From assembly GCF_004364175.1 (NCBI RefSeq), contig NZ_SNZW01000011.1:1-64000 (forward strand): 64,000 nucleotides of DNA, in the 5' to 3' direction. The translations under genes and the position numbers were made by a program. Position 1 is the stretch's first letter, and each line of letters begins with the position of its first letter. Origin of the DNA: Maribacter caenipelagi (GTDB taxonomy: Bacteria; Bacteroidota; Bacteroidia; Flavobacteriales; Flavobacteriaceae). The notes under the pieces were generated by a model. That model saw only the letters and a list, made by a program, of their open reading frames with translations, was not told the DNA's origin and ran no database searches. Below, piece by piece: positions 35,699-45,100 of this stretch.

Positions 35699-36148
35699 TT
35701 ATCTAATGTCTTCTAACATTTTAATATTTGAAAGTCCGTTTTTAATAGCCTCTTTTTGACTTCTTAAAATGGTAGCGGTCGTTGAAGGCAACGATGTGTC
35801 TTCTAAAACATCTTCATATTCTTCTATAGCTGCTTTTTCGCCTCTAATAGCCTCTTCTAACATTGCTTCTGCGTTGTCTAGAGAGAATAGTGCTTTTACA
35901 TCCATCCAGGCTCTATGTGCCTTACCAGCCATGCTATCGCCTTTATCAATTTCTTGCCCAAATGTTTTGATTTCTGCCTTTAATTCATGGCCAAAATCGT
36001 AACGTTGCTTTGCCTTTGTTTCGAAAAAAGCTTTCAATTGAACATTATCAGTGTTTTCAGCTGCCTTCTTAAATCCTTTTTCGGCATCATATGTTTTTTC
36101 TAAAAGTTCATTCAACTTGTTTCCTACTTCTTCTGTATATGTACTCAT
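35699..36148 (-). CDS. DUF2383/PA2169-type four-helix protein
   Basis: A 149-residue all-helical protein of the ferritin-like PA2169/DUF2383 family. 'TYDAEKGFKKAAENTDNVQLKAFFETKAKQR' (about 19-49) and 'EAIRGEKAAIEEYEDVL' (about 103-119) give the helix pairs; metal-ligand Glu residues are present, but a di-iron site is not certain. It often lies near stress and envelope genes in flavobacteria. Function is unknown; an osmotic or oxidative stress role is inferred from its neighbours. Confidence 0.88.
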   Translation of the reverse strand: MSTYTEEVGNKLNELLEKTYDAEKGFKKAAENTDNVQLKAFFETKAKQRYDFGHELKAEIKTFGQEIDKGDSMAGKAHRAWMDVKALFSLDNAEAMLEEAIRGEKAAIEEYEDVLEDTSLPSTTATILRSQKEAIKNGLSNIKMLEDIR

Positions 36149-36197
36149 TTTATATAGTTTTAATGATGTGATTTTTATTTAGAGATGTTAATCACAA

Positions 36198-36440
36198 TTA
36201 CATCTTGTAAAATTTATTTCTATTCTTAAAATCTTGTAATTTTCTCTTTAACTCGGTAACATCTTTACCTTTTGCCTTATCTGAATACATTAATACATGC
36301 TCCATATCAATTTCGCAAAACGCATCTTCTTGATTACTGCTGTTATCATTGTTCATATTGTCAACGACAAAATCTCTTAACAATAAGCCGATGAATCCTA
36401 ATCCTATTATAATAGATATACCTGCAATTAATTGTATCAT
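36198..36440 (-). CDS. Small single-span membrane protein
   Basis: An 80-residue protein: an N-terminal membrane helix (residues 4-25), an acidic asparagine-rich linker, and a basic helical tail ('VTELKRKLQDFKNRNKFYK'). No family is recognised. It sits 50 bases after the DUF2383 gene on the same strand (transcribed before it), so the two may be cotranscribed. Confidence 0.7.
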   Translation of the reverse strand: MIQLIAGISIIIGLGFIGLLLRDFVVDNMNNDNSSNQEDAFCEIDMEHVLMYSDKAKGKDVTELKRKLQDFKNRNKFYKM

Positions 36441-36707
36441 CTGTTTAGTTTTGATGACAAATATATATTCGATTATATGTACTTTTTATCTTGAAAAAAT
36501 ATAGCATTAACTCCTTTCAATAGGGTTAATTTTCAAAGCTTTAAGGTTAAAAATATAATGCCCTTGCCACACAATAAAGAAGAAAATTATAGAACTTGTA
36601 GTATAAAATTAGTTCTCAAGTTTGTGCTACTCTAAATGGTTTTTTCCATCACTTGGTTCTCCAAAATACTAGCGGTGATGGAAAGCACAAACGATAAAAG
36701 AATTTGG

Positions 36708-36920
36708 ATGATAAGAAAAGGTACAACAGTAAAATGGTCTTGGGGTAATGGCACTGCCAAAGGTAAAATTATAGAAACATATACTTCAAAAACAACAAAG
36801 ACCATCAAAGGAAATGAAGTTACAAGAAATGGTAGCGATGATGATAAAGCACTTTACATACAACAAGAAGATGGCGACTATGTTCTAAAGAGCGAAAGCG
36901 AAGTTGAACGTGCCGATTAA
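36708..36920 (+). CDS. DUF2945 (hypervirulence-associated TUDOR-like) protein
   Basis: A 70-residue protein with the family pattern 'IRKGTTVKWSWGNGTAKGKIIETYTSK', then 'GNEVTRNGSDDDKALYIQQEDGDYVLKS'. The start at 36708 is chosen because the family begins with the lysine-glycine motif; upstream in-frame ATGs at 36636 and 36678 would add non-family residues. The fold is a small SH3/TUDOR-like barrel; its ligand is unknown. Confidence 0.88.
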   Translation: MIRKGTTVKWSWGNGTAKGKIIETYTSKTTKTIKGNEVTRNGSDDDKALYIQQEDGDYVLKSESEVERAD

Positions 36921-36942
36921 TTTACATATAAGATTTCAACCA

Positions 36943-38019
36943 CTACTTCTTTGTATCTAAATTCAATAACGGATTAAAATCTGCTATTACCTTAATTAAT
37001 ACTTTTTCTGCTGCAGTTTGATATTCTGAATAAGAAGTGATTTCTACGCTCTCAAAAATATCGCTCAGTTCTCTCTTTTCATACTTATTGACTACAAATG
37101 GATGCACATAGTATTTCTTACATACATTTCTAGTATTACCCAATGCTTTAGCAGTATCATCAAATGCTTTTATAACATTCTTTTTAATTTCACTCTCAGC
37201 ATCAGAAGGTTCATTTTCTATAAGCGATTCAAAAAATATTAGCGTACCAGACCATGTTCTAAAATCTTTCGCAGTAAAAAGCTCTCCGCTTATATCTTGT
37301 AAATACTCATTGACCATACCACTGTCAACTCCCGTTTTAATACCATCTTCATCAAAGAATTGAAAAAGATCCCAACCCGGTATTTCTTCGCATTGCAATA
37401 CTAACTTGCGTAATTTTCTATTATTTAAAGAGATACTATGTTTTTTCCCTTTCTTACCGGTAAATTCAAACTTTAGCTTATTCTTACTGGTTTTTAAATG
37501 CCTTGTTCTTAAGGTTGATAAGCCATAAGTTTTATTTCGTTTTGCATATTGCTGATTACCTATACGAATATGGGTTTCTTCCATTAACCTTACAATTAGT
37601 GCTAGAACTTTTTCTTTAGGCCATCCTTCTAATTGTAAATCTTCATCTACCTTTTTTCTGATAATGGGTAAAGCTTCCCCAAATTGATGCATTCTTAAAA
37701 ACTTGGTTCTGTTTCTCACCCGTAACCACAAATCGTGATAACGGTATTGAAGTCTATGTTTCATATCAAAACCTACTGCTTGTAAATGTGCGTTGGCTAT
37801 CGGTGCAATTTTTACATCTTGCCATGCCGGTGGAATTACCAGTTTTTTAATTCTAGATAATTCAGCTTCTTTACTGAGTGGTTTATTCTTTAGTAGATAC
37901 AGAAATTGGTCTTTCTCTTTAATGCGCAGAATAGATAGTGCTTCTCTATTTACATATTTTAAATGCATATGTGCAGCGACATCATGTGGTTCACTCGCCA
38001 GTAGTTCTGAATAATTCAT
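36943..38019 (-). CDS. DNA topoisomerase IB
   Basis: A poxvirus/eukaryote-type IB enzyme that relaxes supercoils through a 3'-phosphotyrosine. At 358 aa it has the N-terminal 'GKEEAR'-less bacterial form with 'IPPAWQDVKIAPIANAHLQAVGFD' (about 61-84), catalytic core residues in 'RIGNQQYAKRNKTYGLSTLR', 'KAKDFRTWSGT' region ('FTAKDFRTWSGTLIFFE') and the nucleophile Tyr in 'VCKKYYVHPFVV' near residue 311. Such enzymes are sporadic in bacteria and often cluster with stress genes, as here. Confidence 0.93.
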   Translation of the reverse strand: MNYSELLASEPHDVAAHMHLKYVNREALSILRIKEKDQFLYLLKNKPLSKEAELSRIKKLVIPPAWQDVKIAPIANAHLQAVGFDMKHRLQYRYHDLWLRVRNRTKFLRMHQFGEALPIIRKKVDEDLQLEGWPKEKVLALIVRLMEETHIRIGNQQYAKRNKTYGLSTLRTRHLKTSKNKLKFEFTGKKGKKHSISLNNRKLRKLVLQCEEIPGWDLFQFFDEDGIKTGVDSGMVNEYLQDISGELFTAKDFRTWSGTLIFFESLIENEPSDAESEIKKNVIKAFDDTAKALGNTRNVCKKYYVHPFVVNKYEKRELSDIFESVEITSYSEYQTAAEKVLIKVIADFNPLLNLDTKK

Positions 38020-38272
38020 CTATTATTTTTTTTGGTCTAACAGTGCACAAACCGAAAAATTTTGTTCATTATTTTCTGCACAAGTTCAAACAAAAATAAT
38101 GAATCGGGTTGCTATATACGTGTTCTATAAAACTCTTTTGTAGTCTAAAAACTTCTTTTATCAATCTTATAAATCACTTATACAAAGTTCGATTGCGGTA
38201 GAATTTTTACTATACGGATTCTTTTTAATCGCTGAAGTTATATACCTTTCCTTATATAAATATCCATTGCTT

Positions 38273-38878
38273 ATGAAAGGAGAACCAATGTTAATATGTA
38301 TACCAGACATAAGCGGCTTTACCGAGTTTATGAGCGAAACAGATTTTGAATTAAGTTCTAAAATCATTCCTGCGCTTCTAAATCAAATTATCTACACGAA
38401 TAAAATCGGACTTAAAGTTTCTGAAATTGAAGGCGATGCCGTTCTGTTCTTTAAAACCGGAGAAATGCCAAGCTTAGAAAAGCTTATTGAACAGTGCCGC
38501 ATTTTTTATACAGAGTTCTACATAGAGCTAGATGCCCTCAGAAAAAAGTATAGAAAAAATAAAGATGCCGAATCGATACCCGATATACTCGGCTTAAAAA
38601 TCATACTACATTACGGTAAAGAAATTGCTTTGACCAAAGTTGGCAACAGCATAAAACTCTTTGGTGAAGACCTTATAATTGCTCACAAGCTTTTAAAAAA
38701 CAAAGTAAGGTTAAGCGAGTATCTACTGTTGACCGAAGGTTTGACCAATTATTACAAAGAGAACAATTTAAACGATCAGTTCGATTGGGGCTCATTAAAG
38801 CAAAATTCTACAGAGTACGATCACGTGGGTGAAATTAACTACTCATATATCAACTTAAAACCTTTGGTAGAAGAATAA
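38273..38878 (+). CDS. DUF2652 protein with class III cyclase-like fold
   Basis: A 201-residue protein whose N-terminus reads 'MLICIPDISGFTEFM' and then 'KVSEIEGDAVLFF', the two segments that carry the metal-binding Asp residues in class III nucleotidyl cyclases (D12 and D55 here). The later substrate-specifying residues of true cyclases are not evident, so catalysis is unproven. The start at ATG 38273 is preceded by a TTG in frame at 38267. It lies 7 kb from an HD-PycTM protein, discussed separately. Confidence 0.82.
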   Translation: MKGEPMLICIPDISGFTEFMSETDFELSSKIIPALLNQIIYTNKIGLKVSEIEGDAVLFFKTGEMPSLEKLIEQCRIFYTEFYIELDALRKKYRKNKDAESIPDILGLKIILHYGKEIALTKVGNSIKLFGEDLIIAHKLLKNKVRLSEYLLLTEGLTNYYKENNLNDQFDWGSLKQNSTEYDHVGEINYSYINLKPLVEE

Positions 38879-38951
38879 GTCTCCCATTTTTCAAAACTGT
38901 AAAACGTTCATCATTGAGTCTTCTGAGTCAATGATAATCTTCAATATTATT

Positions 38952-38959
38952 TAATTTTG
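38952..38959 (+). promoter_or_regulatory. Predicted -7 box of dps
   Basis: TAATTTTG matches TAnnTTTG and lies 24 bases before the ATG at 38984. No good -33 TTG is at the usual distance. An imperfect inverted repeat, CATTGA (38912-38917) with TCAATG (38928-38933), lies just upstream and could be an operator. Confidence 0.5.
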
Positions 38960-38983
38960 TAATAGATTAATTAAACAAAAATT

Positions 38984-39451
38984 ATGAGCTATTTAGATAT
39001 AAAATCAAAAGATATTAAGCCAATAGTAGATGAATTGAACACACTACTGGCAGATTACAATTTATATTACCAAAACCTAAGAGGATATCACTGGAATGTT
39101 TCTGGAAAGAACTTTTTTGATCTTCATATTAAGTTTGAAGAACTATATACCGATGCAAGAATAAAGATTGATGAAATCGCTGAGCGTATCTTAACCTTAA
39201 GACATAACCCAACTAGCGAGTTTTCTAAGTATTTTGAAATGTCTTCAATAAAAGAGACCTCTTCTCTAATTGCTGATACTGACATGGTTGATCATATTTT
39301 AAATCAACATGAAGCTCTATTGAAGCAAATGAATAAAGTTATTAAGAAAGCTGAAGCTGGTGGAGATGAAGGAACTATTGATATGATCGGAGCATATATC
39401 GGTGAAATCGAAAAAGTAAGTTGGATGCTTGACGCCTGGTCTAAAGAATAA
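38984..39451 (+). CDS. dps: Dps/ferritin-like DNA-starvation protein
   Basis: A 155-residue four-helix protein that forms 12-mers oxidising and storing iron and shielding DNA. The ferroxidase ligands are in 'NLRGYHWNVSGKNFFDLHIKFEELYTDA' (about 36-63), where the His, Asp and Glu lie at subunit interfaces. 'DEIAERILTL' follows. There is no lysine-rich N-terminal tail of the E. coli type, so DNA binding may be weak. A clean terminator follows. Confidence 0.94.
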   Translation: MSYLDIKSKDIKPIVDELNTLLADYNLYYQNLRGYHWNVSGKNFFDLHIKFEELYTDARIKIDEIAERILTLRHNPTSEFSKYFEMSSIKETSSLIADTDMVDHILNQHEALLKQMNKVIKKAEAGGDEGTIDMIGAYIGEIEKVSWMLDAWSKE

Positions 39452-39472
39452 AATTACAATAAATACAGTATA

Positions 39473-39502
39473 AAAAAGCACCTCTTTAAAAAGGTGCTTT
39501 TT
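39473..39502 (+). terminator. Rho-independent terminator after dps
   Basis: Perfect 11-bp arms AAAAAGCACCT (39473-39483) and AGGTGCTTTTT (39492-39502). Confidence 0.93.
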
Positions 39503-39540
39503 GCTTTCAACTAGATTGCCAATGCAATCTTCATTGTATA

Positions 39541-39735
39541 TTATTTTACGACTTTACGCATTAAATATAACATACCAAATTTTTTGGCTGCAGAGAATGC
39601 GGTCGATACCCAGTTATACGGACTCAAATCTTCTTGTACATCTTGTTTCAATCCTTTTAGCTCTTCTAAAGCAATTTCCCGCTCTAATTTCAAGCGCTTT
39701 AAATTGAACTCTATTTCCTCAAAATTTTTGTACAT
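39541..39735 (-). CDS. Small helical protein of the YtxH-holin operon
   Basis: A 64-residue protein with a charged N-terminal helix ('FEEIEFNLKRLKLEREIALEELKGL') and a weakly hydrophobic C-terminal segment. Small proteins of this type (DUF6327-like) sit third in the YtxH / holin-X / small-protein cassette of flavobacteria. It starts six bases after the holin-X-like gene ends. Function is unknown. Confidence 0.75.
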   Translation of the reverse strand: MYKNFEEIEFNLKRLKLEREIALEELKGLKQDVQEDLSPYNWVSTAFSAAKKFGMLYLMRKVVK

Positions 39736-39741
39736 ATCTTC

Positions 39742-40089
39742 TTAATTAAAGAATTTAACAGATAGCTTTTTTACTAGCATGTTGTCAATTTTACCTCTAA
39801 AAACATAAGCTAAAATTAAGAACACTATAAACAAAGCTCCGGCAATTAAACAAGCGCCTACCATACTCTCAAGAACATTCGCCAAGAAAACGACACCGGC
39901 TACAGTTATAAATATAAGTGCCAAAAAAGCAAGACCACCTATAACTGCCATTTTTAGCAGCATACCGGTGGTCATTGTTAATTGTTGAAACACTTTTAGC
40001 CTGTAGTATTCTTGGGTTTTCTTATAGTAAACCTCTCCTACATCAATTGCCTTATTAGACGTTTCGTTAAGTGATTCAATAACTCCCAT
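39742..40089 (-). CDS. Phage holin-X / actinobacterial holin-like membrane protein
   Basis: A 115-residue protein with an amphipathic N-terminal helix and two membrane segments (about 45-68 and 74-96) separated by a short turn. This matches the Phage_holin_3_6/holin-X superfamily seen in stress-operon YtxH cassettes of Bacteroidota, where there is no prophage, so a true holin role is not expected. It abuts the YtxH gene directly. Confidence 0.82.
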   Translation of the reverse strand: MGVIESLNETSNKAIDVGEVYYKKTQEYYRLKVFQQLTMTTGMLLKMAVIGGLAFLALIFITVAGVVFLANVLESMVGACLIAGALFIVFLILAYVFRGKIDNMLVKKLSVKFFN

Positions 40090-40422
40090 TTATACTGTTT
40101 TCTGCAGTTTCTTATTTTTTGTTTTCAACTCAGACAATTTCTTCTCTAAAGTTGAAATTACATCTTCTGTTTTGTAGCTTAAATCAGATACTAAAGATTC
40201 TACTCTCGTATCTAAAGTTTCTCTTTCATCGATCATTTTAGAAGCAACTCTGTTTTTAAGATCAACTGCACTGTCTGCAAAATTATCTCTTGTAGCAGCT
40301 GCTTGATCAGCAATCAATCTTCTTGTGTTCTCACCTTTATCTGGTGCGTAAAGAATTCCTAAAGCTGCACCTATGGCAGACCCTGCAATAATTGCTAATA
40401 ATGTATTTCCACTATTGTTCAT
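40090..40422 (-). CDS. YtxH domain-containing protein
   Basis: A 110-residue protein with one N-terminal glycine/alanine-rich membrane segment and the YtxH signature 'AIIAGSAIGAALGILYAPDKGENTRR' (about residues 10-35), followed by a helical tail rich in charged residues ('VISTLEKKLSELKTKNKKL'). YtxH proteins are general-stress induced in Bacillus. It heads a tightly packed three-gene operon running to 39541. Confidence 0.9.
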   Translation of the reverse strand: MNNSGNTLLAIIAGSAIGAALGILYAPDKGENTRRLIADQAAATRDNFADSAVDLKNRVASKMIDERETLDTRVESLVSDLSYKTEDVISTLEKKLSELKTKNKKLQKTV

Positions 40423-40604
40423 ATTATATATTTTAGATTAAACGTTTTTTTTATACATGATAAACTATTACTTATCGTGCCTTACAAATGTCTATAATAA
40501 AGGGACAACTACTTAACTCAAAACCTTTTAATATTGACGTTAACAATAGCTTAAAAGGGTTAAGAATTATATGAAACGAATTAATGCATCAAACTCTTTA
40601 CCTC

Positions 40605-40612
40605 TAAATTTG
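40605..40612 (+). promoter_or_regulatory. Predicted -7 box of the dehydrogenase gene
   Basis: TAAATTTG matches TAnnTTTG and ends four bases before the ATG at 40617. If this box is used, the mRNA would start at about the start codon, meaning leaderless or nearly leaderless translation. Confidence 0.4.
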
Positions 40613-40616
40613 TAAC

Positions 40617-41978
40617 ATGAAAGAATATCAAACTAAGAACCCGTTCAACGGTGAGGTTGTAAATACATATACACAAGACAGCACTGTCGATATTGAAGAA
40701 AAATTAAAAAAAGCTTTAGCTATAGAAGCCTCTTGGGCAGCTATGGAAATTGAAGATAGATGCGAACTTCTCACCAATGTAGCAGAACTGCTTATAGAAC
40801 GTAAAGAGGAATATGCAGAGCTGATGACACAAGAAATGGGAAAACCATATTCGCAAGGAATTTCTGAAATTGAAAAATGTGCTTGGGCTTGTGATTTCTA
40901 TGCACATAATGCCGAGGATCTTTTGGCTGATGAGGTAATTGAAACCGATGCCGATGAAAGTTTTATAAGCAATGACCCATTAGGCTGTATTCTCGCAGTA
41001 ATGCCATGGAATTATCCTTTCTGGCAGGTAATTCGCTTTGCGGCCCCAACTTTAACGGCAGGTAATACCGCCTTACTTAAACATGCACAAAACGTAACCG
41101 GTTGTTCTATGGCAATTGAAAAGTTATTCTTAGATGCAGGTTATCCTGAAGGATGCTTTCAAAGTTTAAAAGCGGGTCATGAAGAAATTGAGAAACTTAT
41201 TGCTAATGACGGAATCAAAGCCGTAACCTTAACCGGAAGCGAAAAGGCTGGTAAATCAATAGCGGCTACGGCAGGAAAGAATCTAAAGAAATCTGTTTTA
41301 GAGCTTGGCGGAAACAATGCATGTATTATTTGGGAAGATGCCGATTTAGACCAGCACATCGATACCATGGTGACCGCACGTATGCAGAATACGGGTCAAA
41401 GCTGTATTGCCGCGAAACGCTTTATAGTTTGTGAAGAAATTTATGATTCTTTTCTAGAGAAATTTACTGAAAAAGTAAAGTCCCTTAAAAGCGGTGATCC
41501 TATGAAAAAAGATACGTTTATAGGTGTTATGGCTCGTGAAGATTTAGCCGAAGAACTTCAAAAACAGGTCAATGATTCTATAAAAAAAGGTGCTAAAGTA
41601 GTATTGGGCAACATGCGAAATGAAGCCTATTTCTCTCCAACCATACTAACGAATGTTACCGCAGAAATGCCCGTATTTAAAGAGGAAACTTTTGGACCCG
41701 TTGCTGCAATTACCAAAGTAAAGAATAGAAAAGAAGCCATTGCACTAGCTGCAAATTCTAGATTAGGACTTGGCAGTATGTTATTCACTGAAGATATTGA
41801 TGCGGCCATGAACGTTATATCAGATATACCCGATGGAGCATTCTTTATAAACGACATGGTTAAATCTGATCCTCGATTACCATTTGGTGGTACAAAAGCA
41901 TCAGGCTACGGTAGAGAATTATCTAGAGAAGGTATATTAGAATTCGTAAACAAGAAAACAGTATATATTAAAAAATAA
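40617..41978 (+). CDS. NAD(P)-dependent succinate-semialdehyde dehydrogenase-type aldehyde dehydrogenase
   Basis: A 453-residue aldehyde dehydrogenase of the GabD/Sad class. Catalytic residues are present: Asn in 'MPWNYPFWQ' near 137, Glu in 'VLELGGNNACI' near 231 and Cys in 'NTGQSCIAAKRF' near 265. It oxidises succinate semialdehyde or a related short aldehyde; its exact substrate is inferred only from class. It is the first gene of a pair with a 56-aa membrane protein five bases downstream. Confidence 0.92.
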   Translation: MKEYQTKNPFNGEVVNTYTQDSTVDIEEKLKKALAIEASWAAMEIEDRCELLTNVAELLIERKEEYAELMTQEMGKPYSQGISEIEKCAWACDFYAHNAEDLLADEVIETDADESFISNDPLGCILAVMPWNYPFWQVIRFAAPTLTAGNTALLKHAQNVTGCSMAIEKLFLDAGYPEGCFQSLKAGHEEIEKLIANDGIKAVTLTGSEKAGKSIAATAGKNLKKSVLELGGNNACIIWEDADLDQHIDTMVTARMQNTGQSCIAAKRFIVCEEIYDSFLEKFTEKVKSLKSGDPMKKDTFIGVMAREDLAEELQKQVNDSIKKGAKVVLGNMRNEAYFSPTILTNVTAEMPVFKEETFGPVAAITKVKNRKEAIALAANSRLGLGSMLFTEDIDAAMNVISDIPDGAFFINDMVKSDPRLPFGGTKASGYGRELSREGILEFVNKKTVYIKK

Positions 41979-41982
41979 AGTT

Positions 41983-42153
41983 ATGACACAAAATACACAA
42001 GAGACCAAATTTGTAAAGGAACCAGAAGAAGAAACAAGAGAATATATTCTTCAAAAGAATAAAAAGACTAAAGTTGGCATTACCATTCTAGTCTCTTTTT
42101 TAGTGATACTTATTATTGGTATCATCGTTTCAAATGTGTTCTTTACCAATTAA
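41983..42153 (+). CDS. 56-aa single-span membrane protein
   Basis: ATG at 41983 and TAA at 42151-42153 bound a 56-residue product: a glutamate-rich cytoplasmic start ('VKEPEEETREYILQ'), a basic 'KNKKTK' motif, then one membrane helix (residues 31-51). The positive-inside layout, the five-base spacing from the dehydrogenase stop and the absence of overlap with anything else support a real gene. Confidence 0.7.
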   Translation: MTQNTQETKFVKEPEEETREYILQKNKKTKVGITILVSFLVILIIGIIVSNVFFTN

Positions 42154-42191
42154 AGATTACTATTTCAACTATTCTAACTTCAAAACAATTC

Positions 42192-45100
42192 ATGATCAAC
42201 AGATCCTTTCAAAATTTTAGGAAATACTATACCAAAAGCAAATCTTTTAGCTTAGCTATTCTTTTTCTGCTATTTCACTCATGTGCAACATTTAAAGAGC
42301 AGAATTCTTTAAATGTTGACGATATAAATGTCAACAACGACATTACTTATACATTTTATATTGCTGGTGGATTAGGGAACTCCTCTTCTCAACCAAACGA
42401 GACTCTTTTACAACGTTTTAAAACAGAACTTGATAACGCTTCTGAAAATAGTACTTTGGTTTTTACAGGTGATAATATCTCACCAGATACAAATAATTGG
42501 CAAACCGATAGCCTCTTGATTCAAAAACAGTTAGACCTTTCTTCAGATTTTAAAGGCGAGACCGTGTTTTTACCTGGTAACAATGAATGGAAAAGTTATA
42601 AGCTTAATAAAATTGAAAAGGTAGAAAATTATCTAAAAGAAATAGAGAGAAAAAATACGGCGGTAGTACCCAATAATGGCTGCCCAATAGACTACCGTGT
42701 TATTAATGACGATTTAGATTTAATACTTATAGATTCAAAATGGTTTGTTTCTAACTGGTCTAGAATTGAAGATATCAATAGTAAGTGTTCTGATATTATT
42801 ACCCGAAGAAGGTTTATGGAAGAGCTAGAGGGTTACATTGGTGATGGACAAGGCAAAAACATAGTCATAGCCATGCACCACCCTGTATTTACGAATGGAA
42901 CTTATGCCGGTAAAACTACTGTTAAAGACCATATGACTCCTTTACCAATTTTAGGGACGATTAAGAATGCAGTAATGGATCTTGGCGCATTTAATCCTGA
43001 GCACGTAAATTCAAGAAGATATAATTATTTACGTATTGCTGTAAGTGCATTGGCACAAGCAAATGATAGAATAACCCTAATTTCAGGTCATGAAGAAAGT
43101 TTACAGCTATTAGTAGGTGGTGGAATTCACCAAATAGTTAGTGGTTCTTTAGGCGAAACAAGTGCGACCAAATTGGGTCCGGGTAGAATTACCGCTATTG
43201 GTGGTTCTATTGAATATCAAGGTGAATATGCTCATGGCGAAAGAGGCTTTGCCAGGTTGGATTATTTTAAAGACGGTAGTTCTAACGTTACTTTTATCTC
43301 AGAAAATGATTTGTCTTCTGACAAAACCTTTTCCGTTTTACCCAAAAAAGTTAAAGAAAAGGAATTCACACAGTTTACTTCCAATAATAAGCAAACTGAA
43401 GAAAAAAAAATTCTAGACGACCCAAAGGATTTTAATAAAAGTGGTTTCTATAAGTTTTTGTGGGGTGAGCGATACCGCAAATATTATGGTACAACCGTAG
43501 AATCTCCAAACGTTCAATTAGATACGCTTTATGGTGGTCTATCAGTAGTTAAAGAAGGTGGTGGCCACCAATCTTTTTCTCTTAGATTAGAAGACAAAAA
43601 TGGAAAACAATACGCAATGCGCTCCCTACAAAAGAGTGCACTGAAATTTCTAAAGTTTAAACTTCCCGGTATTGCATATAATACTGAAGATTATCAAGAT
43701 ACCTGGGCAGAAAAAGCTATCTCAGATTTTTTTACAACTGCCCATCCATACATGCAACTGGTAATAAACCCTTTGGCTAAATCTGTAGACATCAATCACT
43801 CTGATACTGATTTGTTCTATGTACCAAAACAAGATAGTTTAAAACAGTTTAATGAAAATTATGGCGACGAGCTTTACTACATTGAACGCAGACCTTCTGA
43901 AGAACAAGCTCATTATAAAGGTTATAGAAGAAATATCAATGGCGCATCTGGTGAGGTAACCGATTATGAAAGCACGACAGATATGCTTGAAAAGATCAAA
44001 AGCGATGAATCATATTCTGTAGATGAAAGAAGCTTTATAAGAGCTCGAATATTCGACATGCTCATTGGTGATTGGGATCGTCATCAAGATCAATGGAGGT
44101 GGATAGAGTATGAAAGCCCAGATGGTGAAAAAGAATTTATGCCAGTGCCTAGAGATAGGGACAATGCTTTTCCAAGGTTTGACGGTAAGGTGATACCATT
44201 TTTACAATGGTTTATGCCAGGTACGCGAAACTGGGAGACTTATGATGAAGATGTTGACAATGTAAAATGGCTCAACCTATCTGGAAATGTTTTAGATAGA
44301 ACGTTGACAACTGCTTATGGTCCTGATGTATGGATAGAAGAAGCTAAAGCCATTCAAAATGGGATGACAAGCCAAGTTATTGAAAACGCGTTCAATCACC
44401 TACCTACTTCGGTACAAGATGAAACTTCTGAATATATTAAAGAAAGTTTGAAAAAGCGCTTGGCCACTCTACCTGAAACTGCCGAAGATTATGCCATATA
44501 CCTCAATAAAATTGTTACCGTTACCGGTACCGAAAAAGATGATATCTTCAGCATAACGCGTTTAGAAAACGGAAATACAAATGTTGATGTTAAAAGAATA
44601 TTATCAGATGAAAAGAATGAACTAATATATTCTAGAATATTTAATGACAGTCTAACTAAAGAGATATGGATTTATGGTTTAGGTGATAATGATGTATTTG
44701 TTGTAGAAGGAGATAACAGTCCTAACACTAAACTACGCATCGTTGGTGGTTACGGTAAGGATACCTATAATATTTCAAATAAGAAAAAAGTGAAATTATA
44801 TGATTGGGAACATGAAAAAATAAATTTTGAGAACTTACAGCCGAAAACCTTATTAACCGACAACTATAAAACCAACACTTTTCATTTTAGGTATTTTAAG
44901 CCTAATACAAACGTATTGGTACCAACTTTAGGTTTCAGAACCGATGACGGTATGTTTATAGGCGCATCGAACACTTATACTCAATATGGTATTGACGGTA
45001 ATTCATTTAGACAGAAACATACTGTTAGTGCCAATTACTATTTTAAATTTAAAGCTGCTGAACTTTTTTATTCTGGTGTATACGGAAGTGTTATGCCCGG

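Noticed and set aside
39742-40089. Prophage lysis holin
   Set aside because: There are no other phage genes nearby, and the gene lies in a YtxH stress cassette common in non-lysogenic flavobacteria.
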